Assembly: GCA_028751875.1 (NCBI GenBank)
Contig: CM054135.1
Location: 54,871,351-54,935,350, forward strand
Direction: 5' to 3'
Source: Rapana venosa
Taxonomy: Eukaryota > Mollusca > Gastropoda > Neogastropoda > Muricidae
Length of the DNA stretch: 64,000 nucleotides
How positions within the stretch are numbered: position 1 is the first letter of the stretch; each line of letters begins with the position of its first letter. Shown here piece by piece: positions 1 to 13,800 of this stretch. Below the pieces are notes generated by a model. That model worked only from the letters and a program-made list of their open reading frames with translations, made no database searches and was not told the origin of the DNA. The position numbers and the translations under genes are program-made.

Positions 1-477
1 AAAACCGCATACACACGCATAAATTAAAATGAAAAAAAAGCGCTTTGATTTGTTGCTTTACAAGATTCAGAGCTCTATAAATTCCATACATTATCATTAT
101 TATTATGTAGGTATTTCTCTTAGCAGGATCTTCCACTATGTTTCTAAATTTTGCCCACTTGGGAGCTGATTCAAAGAAGAATGAAAAACAAACAAACTGC
201 AACTGCTGATCTCTACAGAGGTCGAAGGGATTTTCAAAACCTCAAGGAGCACTGGAACCCACGGTCCAAACTCCACACTTGTCTTCATCTCTTCTGCGCT
301 GACACCTAAGGAAGCAACTTTTCATTCCCACAGCCCAGTTAGAAACAGTCAGCGAAAGCAACCTCCACCCCAATTTTGCCACTGGTTATGAGTCCCTTCA
401 GCTTCAGTACTGATCTGTCCTTTACTATTTCCAGTTGTTTAAGAGAATACGCTCTGTATGCAAGGCAAGGCAAATGC

Positions 478-536
478 TTTTATTTCGAGGATAATGAAAT
501 AAGCATCTGTGTGCTTTTTTTACATCCATCCCCCAC
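478..536 (-). repeat. SINE-1 tail fragment
   Basis: Only the 3' end is present (CGAGGATAATGAAATAAGCA then a T-run and CATCCATCCCC). Confidence 0.8.
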
Positions 537-579
537 ACTTGCTGGGATGCTGTAGACATAAAAAGCTACGTTGAAGACT

Positions 580-673
580 TCAGAGTTGAGATGGGTATAC
601 ACAGGGGTGCATATGAGATCCTGACTCTTGACTGAATAATTTGGAGAAGGGGGGCGGGGGTAGGAGGTGGGAG
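580..673 (-). CDS. candidate terminal exon of the prominin-like gene
   Basis: The acceptor is GCATCTCAG|C. The one base would complete a Pro codon with the CC left by exon 1837-1955. The frame then reads SHLLPPPPFSKLFSQESGSH then MHPCVYPSQL and a TGA stop at 580-582. A Pro/Ser-rich short tail ending in PSQ(L) is reminiscent of the vertebrate prominin end (TSPSQH), but the match is only a few residues and the composition is simple. Phase fits. No polyadenylation signal was identified with confidence. Treat it as a lead. Confidence 0.3.
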
Positions 674-679
674 CTGAGA

Positions 680-1836
680 TGCTGTGACAAATATTGACTT
701 CTGTACATCTGTTTATCAAGTGAGATCTTGGATCTGAGGGCTTTCTTTCAGGTATACCGCATCACAATTACACATTTTGGCAGTTGTATTTTTATACATT
801 CTACACATTACATAATACCTTCATCTACATATGATTTTGATTTGTAGTTCAGCCAACTGCTAGGGGCCATGCAAGATCTAAAAATGAATCTCCATGACAA
901 TGGGCATCATACATGCACCCATGTCAAAGAAACTTTTTTTTTCTTCACAAAATGAGTCACAAAAATTGATACTATTTAATTTTCACCCTTTCATTTGCGG
1001 AGAATAACAAAAGCCGGAAAGCCTGTAGCTTATTATACCTTGACTAAAAAAAATCAAAAGCAAATACACAAACAAACAAAAACTTAACAAACTCACTGGA
1101 CTGCTTTAAAACAAAGCAAAAACAAACTGATTCCTGTGTTGCTTTTACAACAAACAGCTTAAAAAATCTGTCTGTTGTTTTTATCTCTGCTAACACACAG
1201 TGGGAGTTGTATATCAGAAAAGTGACTCATTTTGAGAAGGACAACCCACAACCATATAAAATGGACTAAAATGAATCAAATAAAAAGGTAACTACATTAA
1301 AAAAAGACAAGAAAAGGAATTGGTATACCATGCCAATCAGTAAAGAAATCTATAAGGCATTTTTCCCCCTCAAAAACCAAGCATAGTACTCTAGATTATT
1401 GTATAATGAAATGATAAAATATCTGTAACTGTTAAAACAACCTTCACAATGATGCCATCTTTTGACGTTCACCTCACACATACCAGCACACCCTATTTCC
1501 CCAAGACTATGAACTGGCAAACAATAACACAAATAACACACCCAAACAATAACACAAATAACACACCCAAACAATAACACAAATAACACACCCAGCCCAG
1601 CCTTATGCATCGTAACTGAAACCCTGAACTGTCCGATACAAAAATAATAAAATTCATATCATTTCTGTAAAACTTATCAAAGCCCTCACACCTGCAACAT
1701 CAGATCATGAAAGCATATATCCAATCCATACAGCTCACATCTAAGAAGCATTTATATTGTCAACTTTAAAATTTAAAAAAAAAGACAACAAAAAAATAAA
1801 ACACACACACAAGAGCAAAAGATGGCGGCAACTCAC
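680..1836. other. 3' side of prominin gene, no further exon recognised
   Basis: AT-rich single-copy-looking DNA with a short tandem repeat at 1519-1593. The continuation of the cytoplasmic tail should lie here or below, but apart from the 580-673 candidate I see no convincing exon. Confidence 0.6.
1519..1593. repeat. short tandem repeat, about 26 bp x 3
   Basis: Three near-identical copies of CAATAACACAAATAACACAC with a CCAAA spacer. Confidence 0.9.
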
Positions 1837-1955
1837 GGGTCATCAAAGTCTCTTTCCTCATGCTCCCGGCGGTAAAGGCCCGCCAGCTTCACAGCGAAGA
1901 TGAGAGAGGGAATGAAGAAGAAGAGGCACCAGCCGATGCCGAACCACAGGCCATT
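1837..1955 (-). CDS. PROM1: prominin-like exon: transmembrane helix 5 and start of cytoplasmic tail
   Basis: The acceptor is GGTTGTGCAG|AAT and the donor GACCC|GTGAGT. It encodes NGLWFGIGWCLFFFIPSLIF then AVKLAGLYRREHEERDFDD, with two bases left over. This is the clearest family signature in the window: human [37 protein letters not shown]. The tail therefore continues in at least one more exon below 1837. Confidence 0.97.
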
Positions 1956-3917
1956 CTGCACAACCCACCATCGAAATAACTTTTCTGAGCCTTCAAATAA
2001 AAAAAAACCCAAACCTTTGCAGTTGTCTATTGACAGTACAGCAGTTGGTCCCAAGGCTGTGAATCCTAGGTTTGATTCGTAATGATGTGTGGTGAAATTA
2101 CCTTCCTCATCAGTGCATAAAAAGGCAGATCAAATAGTTTTTTTTAACCCCCTTTAAATGTACGCGCCATGAAATTTGGATCCTGTCACCGATTTCAATG
2201 CTATAATGGGTTACAGGTCATGTATATTCTAACAAACATTAAGTTAGAAATGGAGAATATCAGCTCAGAAATACATTGGACATGACAGACTCTTGACATA
2301 AGGTAAAGGTGTCCCATAACCTATCTGGTTGTAGGGGAGCGAGGCATCAGAGACCTCAGCTTCTCTAGGGCTCAGCATATGAGGGCGGTGCCCATCTCCT
2401 CTCCACCGCTACTTTACCTTCCCTGACCCTTAAGAGGGCAGGTACCCATTTACAGCTGGGTGAACTGGGGAACTGTACTGAAGCCAAGGTGTGCAAACGG
2501 TCACCCATCCAAGTGGTAACCTCGCTCGACGCTGCTTAACTTGGCTGGGGGAAAGCGAGTGCTCTGACCACTGAGCTATCCCGTCCCCTCTTGACATACA
2601 GTCTTTGATTTACATGATAATCCCATCCCCTCTCCATAGCGTTACTCTGTTATGTTTGTCCATAAATGCTTTATATCAATACACACAAAAATATCACACA
2701 CACACACAAGTATTAAAACAAAAACATCCTCACAATCATTCATCATTTTATAGTTGTTACACCGATTTCTTAAAATTGACTTTTACTGACTGCCTGTCGA
2801 GCTGATTAATGAACTGATATCACCATTACAAAGATGACTTTTCTTAATGAGCAAGAACTCAGAGGAAAACAAACAAACAAGCAAAAACACCAAACTTGCC
2901 AGTGGTTCCAAAGCGACGACACAGGCAGCATCTGTAGCAGAGTAGAAGCTGTCAAAGATGGGTCGACACTTGCCGATGTTTTGGTTCACCTGTTACACAG
3001 AAAATCATCACTGTAACTTATCTCCTAACTGAAACACAATAACTCCTGACGGTAACATAGCAACTCTCGATTGTAACCCTGATTGTAACATAGCATAACT
3101 CCTGTCTGTAACATAGTAACTCCTAACTGTAACATAGTGTATCTCCTGACTGTAACACAGTATAACTCCTGACTGAAATATAGCAACTCCTAACTGTAGC
3201 ATAGTTGACTGTAACATAGTAACACCTCACAGTAACAAAGCAACTTCTAACTGTTACATAGTTAACTGAGACTGTTAATCCTGATGAAAACACTGTGACT
3301 CCTAANNNNNNNNNNNNNNNNNNNNNNNNNNNNNNNNNNNNNNNNNNNNNNNNNNNNNNNNNNNNNNNNNNNNNNNNNNNNNNNNNNNNNNNNNNNNNNN
3401 NNNNNNNNNNNNNNNNNNNNNNNNNNNNNNNNNNNNNNNNNNNNNNNNNNNNNNNNNNNNNNNNNNNNNNNNNNNNNNNNNNNNNNNNNNNNNNNNNNNN
3501 NNNNNNNNNNNNNNNNNNNNNNNNNNNNNNNNNNNNNNNNNNNNNNNNNNNNNNNNNNNNNNNNNNNNNNNNNNNNNNNNNNNNNNNNNNNNNNNNNNNN
3601 NNNNNNNNNNNNNNNNNNNNNNNNNNNNNNNNNNNNNNNNNNNNNNNNNNNNNNNNNNNNNNNNNNNNNNNNNNNNNNNNNNNNNNNNNNNNNNNNNNNN
3701 NNNNNNNNNNNNNNNNNNNNNNNNNNNNNNNNNNNNNNNNNNNNNNNNNNNNNNNNNNNNNNNNNNNNNNNNNNNNNNNNNNNNNNNNNNNNNNNNNNNN
3801 NNNNNATGTTACTGATGTTAACTCCAGAGGAAAAATCCTCTTGAATGGGAATCGAACTCAGGTCAGCAGATCACGAGCGCATCACGCTAACCACCAGGCT
3901 ATCCCATCCCCCTATAC

Positions 3918-3952
<35 letters not shown>

Positions 3953-4793
3953 CGTGCACACAGTGAGTGTGTGTGTGTGTTTGTGTATGTGTGAGTATGT
4001 GTAGACATTCGCGCACACACACACACATTTATCTACATATAAACATGGACATATATGCTAACCTTGGCTCTTTCCATGGACGCAACTAAAGTGGTTTGCA
4101 AGTTCATCAGTCGGTCTGCAGCAGCATGGAGGGAAGTGTTTGTTGCTGAAGGAACTCCCTGTTGGCAACACACGGCACAATATCGTTGTTGTTCTTGTTG
4201 TTCTTGAATTTAACGTCTGTTCACATTAAGTGATATCAGACTCAAAAAGGCAAACAATTCAGAAAAAATGGTTAAGAAACCGTCTAAACACTGTAACCAT
4301 AATAGAATGAAAGAAATGAATTTACCTTGTGAATAACTGTATAACTAATTAAACTACAACAGATAAGAAAAAATACACGTCATGTATTCCACGCCAAAAG
4401 AACTCTGGGAAAAAAGGTAATTTCGAAAACTATACCATGATGCTTTGTGTGTGTGCGTGTGTGTGTTATTTATTCTTTTTATTTCTTTCTTTTATTTTGA
4501 GGATAATGGAATAAGCACTCATGTGTCTTTTTACATGTGTGTGTTGTGTGTGTGTGTGTGTGTTGTTGTGTGTGTGTGTTCAAATTCATTTAACGTCTTT
4601 ACACAACTTCTGATATTGTGTGTGTGTGTGTGTGTGTGTGTGTTCGTAAGCATGTGTGTGGTTCGTAAGCTGTGTGTGTGTGTTCATAAGCATGTGTGTG
4701 AGTGTGTGTGCACATCTGTGCATGTGTGTGTGCTAGTGTGTGAGTGTGCATGTGCTAGTGTGTGTGTGTGCTAAAGTGTGTGTGTGTGTGTGT

Positions 4794-4886
<93 letters not shown>

Positions 4887-7800
4887 ACTGAACACATGTC
4901 TGTGTAAATGTGGTAATAAGAAAAGACATCAAGATGTAAATCAAATGTATCTTAAAGAAAATGCTTTTTAATAAAAAAATTTAAAAAGACTAACCACAAA
5001 CCATTACAGAATGGCAAATAAAGGACAGAGGAAGGAAATGATTAAAGTGATGATATGAAACAAACAAATTAAATCATGTCAACAAATAAGGTTTTGTGGG
5101 AGGAGTGGGGGTGGGGGGATGTGTTTATGGCCTCATTGGGAGAACTTACTGGGGAATGGAACCTGAAGCACTGTACACTCCAGGAGAAAAATCCCCGCTA
5201 ACAAGAAAATCAGCAGAGACCTGAAGCACTGTACACTCCAGGAGAAAAATCCCCGCTAACAAGAACCTCGGGAGAAGAAAAAAATCCCTGCTAACAAGAA
5301 TATCAGGGGGGAAAATCCCCACTAACAAGATTGCCAGGAGAAAAAAAAATCCCTGCTATGAAGAAAATCATCAGTGACCTGAAGCACTGTACATTCCATG
5401 AGAAAAATCCCCACTAACAAGAACGTCAGGAGAAAAAAATCCCTGCTATGAAGAAAATCATCAGTGACATGAAGCACTGTACATTCCATGAGAAAAATCC
5501 CGCTAACAAGAAGTCAGAGAAAAAAATCCTGTATGAAAAAACATCATGAAAAGCATGTACATTCCATAAAAAATCCCCACTGACAAGAGGTCAGGAGGAG
5601 AAAATGCCTGCATGAAGAAAATCATCAGATGAACCTGAAGCACTGTACATCCATGAGAAAAATCCCCACTAACAAGAACTCAGGAGAAAAATCCGCTATG
5701 AGAAATCATCAGTGAAAGCACTGTACACTCCAGGAGAAAAATCCCCGCTAACAAGAACGTCAGAAGAAAAAAAATCCCTTCTATAAGAAAATCATCAGGA
5801 CAGAAGCAGTACATCTGAGAAAATCCCCGCTAACAAGAACGTCAGGAGAAAAAAATCCCTGCTATGAAGAAAATCATCAGTGACATGAAGCACTGTACAT
5901 TCCATGAGAAAAATCCCCACTAACAAGAACGTCAGGAGAAAAAAATCCCTGCTATGAAGAAAATCATCAGTGACCTGAAGCACTGTACACTCCAGGAGAA
6001 AAATCCCCGCTAACAAGAACGTCAGAAGAAAAAAAATCCCTTCTATGAAGAAAATCATCAGTGACCTGAAGCACTGTACACTCCAGGAGAAAAATCCCCG
6101 CTAACAAGAACGTCAGAAGACACCTGTGACCCTAAGTGGCTGTCTGGTCAGAAGCCTGTCCTTCACCATGCTGTAAAGTCCTTTGGATGAGACTATAAAC
6201 CAAGGCCCCATGTGCGAACGCATGCAGAACATCTTGCGCACACGTTAAATCCTGTTCCGCTTTTCGAAAGAGTAGGCCATTGTGTGCCGTGGGAACAGAT
6301 GACAAAATTGACAAAACCGCATACACATGGGGACTGGATGTAAAAAAGCACATGAGTGCTTATTCCATTATCCTTGGGGGAAAAAAAAAGTCATCTGAGC
6401 GCTTTGATTTGTTGCTTTACAAGATTCAGTGCTATATAAATTCCATACATTATTATTATTATTATTATTGTTATTATTAAATGCACCTGACTTCATCCAG
6501 TGCTGGAAGGTAACGGGGAAATGAGCGAGCAAAAGGAAACAATACGTGGACACCCTCAGGTGATGCAAGTCTCCATTCATTTGCATTGCTGGGCAAGAGG
6601 GAGGGGGGGGGGATAGCCTAGTGGTTAGAGCGTTGTGCTTGTGATCTGACAGCCCGGGATCGAGTCACCACCCAGACACCCGTTCAAGGGAATTTATCTC
6701 CAGGAATTAATGTCAATACTGACTCCACTCCCCTCAAGAGTCCTTCGGACGAGACAATAAACCGAGGTCCCATGTACGTAAAAACATGCAGAACACCTTG
6801 CACACACATTAAAACCCTGTTCCACCTTTCAGAGGAGTAGGCCATAGTGTGCCGGTAAGAACGGATGACAAGTTTTTTAAAAAGGCAGGCAAACTGATAT
6901 TACGTTTAGATATCATCCCTACAGACAGAATGCACCTACCTTAATGCTGGGTTAAAACGGTGGCATACGCAAAATCTCACCATTGGTGCTCCGCAGAGCT
7001 CTAGCAAAGAAATGAAGGGGGAAAAAAGAAAGAAAAAAAGTTGTATGGCTAGGCTCTATGGTTAAAAGTAAGCTGTTTTCACTCAGGATTGAAGTAGTTA
7101 CCGGTTTGCTAGCAGCACTCCTCAGTTGTGAAGCCAGGGTGGGCAGATCTCCCACAGTCAAGCTTTTGTTCACCTGTCCACAACACACACACTCAGAGTT
7201 ATTCTGTGACCAATTATACAGGTTTGCAAATCTCTGCCTTCTCAACATACCACTTCCAAAATCAGTAGGGGAATGAGGGGGGGAGAGGATGTGATCAATC
7301 CTGACTAGAATCTTTTGGTGACACAAAGGACAACCGACCCCAAATATAGGATCCAAATTCTCAATAAAAAAACAACAACAACAACAGTAGTTTTGTGTGG
7401 GCATGAGCGCAGACTTGAGTAAGCATTTAAGACACAAGTTACGCAGTTATATATCTAGTTGTAATGGGGGGGGGGGGGGGGGGGGGGGGGGAGGGGGGGC
7501 CCAGTCCTAATTGCCTCCCGTGCAGAAGGAGCCAAAGCACAACGCTGTGTGTAACTAAAATGGGACACACCAGCCAAATGGCGAGGCGCGGTTTCCTTGG
7601 TTGGTAGTCCTGATTTCTGTAAACGTGTACTTCACCGTCATGGTGATCTAAAGCAGTTTCCTTGGTTGGTAGTCCTGATTTCTGTAAACGTGTACTTCAC
7701 CGTCATGGTGATCTAAAGCAGTTTCCTTGGTTGGTAGTCCTGATTTCTGTAAACGTGTACTTCACCGTCATGGTGATCTAAAGCAGTTTCCTTGGTTGGT

Positions 7801-10800
7801 AGTCCTGATTTCTGTAAACGTGTACTTCACCGTCATGGTGATCTAAAGCACTTTCTAACACCTTTCTACGCAGGCCACAATCCACACTGTTCTGACCATG
7901 CTGAGTAGCTCAAAGAGGATGGGGGGGGGGGCAGGATAGCCTGGTGGTTAGAGTGATGTATTTGTGATCTGCTGACCCAGGTTCGAATCTCATTGAAGAG
8001 GATTCTTCCTCTGGAGTTAACATCAGTGCTGCCTCCACTCTCCCCAAAAGTCCTTTGGATGAGACTATAAACTGAGGTCCCGCGTGCAAATGCACACAGA
8101 ACATCTTGCGTACACGTTAAAACCCGTTCTGCTTTTCGGAAGACTAGGCCATTATGTGCCAGTGGGAACGGTTGACAAAACTGCATACACACTGGGACTG
8201 GATGAAAAAAAGCACATGAGTGCTTATTCCATTATCCTCGAAACAAAAGAATAAAGAAAACAAAATAAATAAATAGGTTTTCAGCAGAGATGGGAGATAA
8301 TCCATCTCCATTCTGTGGCAGGTATTGGCTGAGCACCAATATGTTTGCAAACTTGCTGTTGTGTGGACATTAGACATTTAAAAAAAAATCATGCACATAT
8401 GAAACGGATCTGAACAAAACATAGCATACAGAATATAATGCAACATTCTGAGTGTACAACACAAAACAAAATAAACTACCCGATTCCTGAAATTGGATGA
8501 GTAAAAACATTTTCGACAGCTTTGATCCCCAAAACTGCAGTAACATGATGAAATGTCGGCACATGTCCAAAACTAATCCTATACTGGCTTGCACCACGTG
8601 CCAGAACTGAAATAGCAGCTTGAATAAAAAAAAGATGCAAAGGAGGACTCACCTCTGCCTCGTAGTCCTGAAAAGGAATGCTGTCCAGGCCAGATGAGGC
8701 AAAATCTCTGATGGACTGCTCCATTTCAGGGGTGAGAATGGTGACATTCGGAATGTTGAAGTTGTCCCGCTTCAAATTGTTCAAAGACTGACGAACTGAC
8801 TGTAAAGAAAAGGAAAAAAAAAGCAAACAAAATGAATCATTCTGACAATAAAGAAAAAAGCAAGAAAAAAAAAGCACAAGAAATGAATCACTCTGACCAT
8901 AAAGTAAAGAAGCAAAGACATGAATCACTCCGAAAAAAAACCTACAACAAAAGGAATATTTCTGACTATAAAGAAAAAAAAGTAAAAACCACAAAAAATG
9001 AACCATTCTTACTTTAACGAAAAATCTTCCAGTGTCCACATGGCACACTCTGTTTCTTTCACTCCAGCATATAAAATTACTTAATAACAAATACATACAC
9101 ACACACCAGAACCAGCATACACAAACCGGCACATGCAACTGACCACACCTTCCAGCTGTACTTATTCACATAAAAACCTCTAAGACAAAAAAGAAAGAAC
9201 CAATTACAGGAAGACCTGTTGAAATAATGTCTTGACACTGATGTTAAGAGCAGACAGAGTTGTGATTGTGTGTTACCTAAGCTGGACAGCGATGATATTA
9301 AAATGGCGGTGAAATAAACTAAAAGCCTGTTCATCCACTGTCTCAGGATAGTGTCTGGTGAGTTCAAACAGGTTTTTTTCTTTCAGCCAAAACAAAGTGC
9401 AAAACAGTTTGTGTGTACACAGAGAAAACTGACAACAATGGTGTCAGTGATCTGGTCTAAATACAATGTCAGAGTGCAACATCTGGGTTTTTGTTTTGTT
9501 TGGGTTTGGGTTTTTTGGGGTACAGATACGGGCAGCAAAAGTTAAAAGGAAGCCCCCAAAACTCATTTTAAAAATGGAATTATATAGTCATATTTTCTTA
9601 TGAATTTTTTTTTTCCAAAATAAAAGTTATGTAGGAATGTTTTGAAACCACAGCAGGTGAGATATCTATTCAGGAAGAAGACAGACAAAACGAATGAAAA
9701 TGGTGGGGATGAGGAAGCATGATGGAAAGCAGATAATGAAGTCACATGAATATTTTCCATTTATGGATTGCAAATGCCTTTGGTAAACCACCTTCACTTT
9801 CTTGACCCCCCCCAAACAAACGGGTTGAAATGAGAAAATGTTAGCACTTTGACAATAATGACTTATCGAGCAGACACACACAAACAGAACAAAACATGCT
9901 TAGATTTATGTCACATAATCAATATCACAAATTTTGGTGTGTTTTGGTTTCAGCTCATCTCAGAAACTGACTAAAGTGTAATGCAATCAATCAATCCCCC
10001 CCCCCCCCCCCAAAAAAAAAAGATGGTGGCTTAAAACCCAGTCTTTCTGCCGACTGCTGGCTTTGGGAGTGTGAAAGCCATCAAGAAATGCTGACAGTTT
10101 CTGTCCTTCAACAGCTTTGACCAACAAACAAATAAATCATCCATCATAAATACAGGTTGTATTTTGTTGGGTTTTTTTTTTTTTTTTTTAGATAACATTT
10201 TCAGTTTTTCCATTGTGCAATTATGAATTGATAGAATCACATCCTAGGCTAAGGAGGACTGAAGTACAGTTACTACTGAGAGCAAAAGTCACCTAGGTTA
10301 TGCACTTCTTCCCAACTGCAATCCATGCAGTGTTGCCCACTATTAAGGTAGCCGTTTTCCAACTTCAGGGATAGTGTCTACACATGACACCAGTGTGTAT
10401 GTGGTTTTAAAATTTTTTATTTTGATTGTTGTCACCTGTTCTGACCACCACGCAATGGCTTGCTCTTCAAAAGGTGGACCAAGTTTCAACACGTGCGCAA
10501 GACGTTCAGCATGTCTCTGTACACAGAACCTCGGTTTATAGTCTCATCCGAAGGACTTTTGGGGGGAAGTGGAGTTGGTACTGATGTTACCTCCAGGGAA
10601 AATGTCCCCTGATCAGCCGTCTCAGTAATGACCTAAACCTGCGTCATCAGATTGTGACCACAAACAACACTCTTCTTCTTCTTTACGTTCTTCGGCTATA
10701 GCTACGAGGTTCACCAAAGGTGAGATTTTGCATATGCGACAATTTCTGCCCTCCATGAAGGTAGCCGCATTCTGACTTTGGGGAAGCGAAACAGTCAAGC

Positions 10801-13800
10801 CACTAGGCCATCCTGCCTCTCAGGTATTTCTTCTTTGTCAAATGCTCAGACAGCAACAATTGTTGTCTGTTATATTAGCGAAAATGTGTCACGCTGCCGT
10901 TAAGCGCCTGACAAGTCAGGCCCAGCGCATCCGACTTCGGCACAAGAGAGAATAGTTACCTTTTAAGTTCTTTCTGGAAAAAAGGCAGGAGAATGGACCA
11001 AGAAGGCAGAAAATAGACAAGAAGGAGGTGACAGGAAGAAAAGGAACAAGGGAGAAACAAAGAGAGTGATAGAAAAGAGGAAATTTCTAGCACAGAATTT
11101 CCAGAATGTGGGGATGCTATTTATACTGATAGGCCCCAGGCATCCCCACGGGGGACTCTCAGATAATGATTTCAGCTCTGGAAGTGGATCCACATACCGA
11201 CAAGTCAGTGTACTGTGAAATGTTGACCATGTTCTCCAGTTGCAGCACGCTATAAATGGCACTGTTGTTCTCACACCCTCTGTCAAACACACACACAGTG
11301 GTTCCATACAGTTAAACAACATCAACGAGAACAACAATAACAAAGCATACAAGTCATTTATTTGAATAAACGGCAAGAAAGAAAAAAAAAGTCATCATTC
11401 ATGTCAATTGAGTGTCAAGAGGCTTAAATTGAGGCATGTATACCTACACACACGCATTAGTGCACATTTCTAACCATAATCTCTGTGTGTGTGTGTTTGT
11501 GTGTGTGTTTGTGTGTGAGTGTGTTTGTGTGTGTTAGTGTATTTATTTATTAAATTTTTTTTATATCAAGGATAATGGGATAAGCACTCGTGCGCTTTTT
11601 TACATCCTGTCCCCGTGTGTATGCGGTTTTGTAAATTTGTCATCTGTTCCCACCGGCACACAATGGCCTACTCTTCCGAAAAGAGGAACAGGATTTTAAC
11701 GTGTGCGCAAGATGTTCTGCGTGTGTTTGCACACGGGGCCTCGGTTTATAGTCTCATCCGAAAGACTTTCGGGGAGAGTGGAGTCTGCACTGATGTTAAC
11801 TCCAGGGGAAAATATTCCCTTGAATGTGTGTGTGTGCACATGGGTATGCATACATGTGTGCATCATGCATATATATGTGGTGTGTGTGTGTGTGTGACTG
11901 TGTGTGTGTGTTTAGTTGTTGTTTTTTTAAATTTCATTTTTCGGTATGTAGCTAGATCTCTGAAGCTTACCAACAGCGATATTTAACCGTTATTTCCACC
12001 ACAAAGGTAGCTGCATTTCTACGTTGGGGATATGCGTTTGCATAAATATGAGCATTAGACTTAGTGGGAGAACACAAAACTATGAGGAAGAGGCCAGGCT
12101 TTGTACTCACTCCAAAATATTCACCAGATCCAGGTTCACTCCTCTGCCATTGAAGAGACTCTTCTGAAAATCCACCGCGTCCATCACAGCATCGTTGAAG
12201 GGCTGTGGACAACACAAACAGTGCACAGTTATGATGTGTATGTTTTATTTTTCTTCTTCATCGAACGCTCCGTTAAGCACCTGACAAGTCAGGCCCAGCG
12301 CATCCGACTTCGACACAAGAGAGAATAGTTACCTTTTAAGTTCTTTCTGGAAAAAAGGCAGGAGAATGGACCAAGAAGGCAGAAAACAGACAAGAGGGAG
12401 GTGACAGGAAGAAAAGGAACAAGGCAGAAACAAAGAGAGTGATAGAAAAGAGGAAATTTCTAGCACAGAATTTCCAGAATGTGAGGATGCTATTTATACT
12501 GATAGGCCCCCGGCATCCCCTCGAGGCGTGTATGTTTTATCGTATGTCTTGTTATTAACGGCTGTACACAACACAAACAGTAAATAATTATGTGTATGTC
12601 TTATCGTATGTCTTGTTATCAACGACTGTACACAACACAAACAGTGCACAGTTATGATGTGTATGTTTTATCGTATGTCTTGTTATCAACGGCTGTACAC
12701 AACACAAACAGTGCACAATTATGATATGTATGTTTTATCGTATGTCTTATATCAACTGCTGTACACAACACAAACAGTGCACAATTATGATGTGTATGTT
12801 TTATCGTATGTCTTGTTATCAACAGCTGTACACAACACAAACAGTGCACAATTATGATGTGTATGTTTTATCGTATGTCTTGTTATCAACAGCTGTACAC
12901 AACACAAACAGTGCACAACTATAATGTGTATGTTTTATCATATGTCTTGTTATCAACGGCTGTACACAACTCAAACAGTAAATAATGATGTGTATGTTTT
13001 ATCGTATGTCTTGTTATCAACAGCTGTACACAACACAAACAGTGCACAATTATGATGTGTATGTTTTATCATATGTCTTGTTATCAACAGCTGTACACAA
13101 CACAAACAGTTCATAATAATGATGTGTATGTTTTATCGTATGTCTTGTTATCAACAGCTGTACACAACACAAACAGTGCACAATTATGATGTGTATGTTT
13201 TATCGTATGTCTTGTTATCAACAGTTGTACACAACACAAACAGTGCACAATTATGATGTGTATGTTTTATCGTATGTCTTGTTATTAACAGCTGTACACA
13301 ACTCAAACAGTAAATAATTATGATGTGTATGTTTTATCATGTCTTGTTATTAACAGCTGTACACAACTCAAACAGTAAATAATTATGATGTGTATGTTTT
13401 ATCATGTCTTGTTATCAACAGCTGTTCACAACACAAACAGTAAATAATGATGTGTATGTTTTATCATGTCTTATTATTAACAGCTGTACACAACTCAAAC
13501 AGTAAATAATTATGATGTGTATGTTTTATCGTATGTCTTGTTATCAACGGCTGTACACAACACAAACAGTAAATAATTATGATGTGTATGTTTTATCATG
13601 TCTTGTTATTAACAGCTGTACACAACTCAAACAGTAAATAATTATGATGTGTATGTTTTATCGTATGTCTTGTTATCAACGGCTGTACACAACACAAACA
13701 GTAAATAATGATGTGTATGTTTTATCGTATGTCTTGTTATCAACGGCTGTACACAACACAAACAGTAAATAATTATGATGTGTATGTTTTATTGTATGTC

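Noticed and set aside
7931..8000. tRNA gene call at SINE heads (also 6610, 14650, 42110, 49280 and 52715)
   Set aside because: A and B boxes are present but stems do not pair properly, and the sequence continues into the shared SINE body; these are tRNA-derived SINEs.
8476..9138. 220-residue minus-strand open frame as one protein
   Set aside because: Only its middle (8653-8799) has prominin similarity, and splice sites bound it exactly; the rest is intron read-through.
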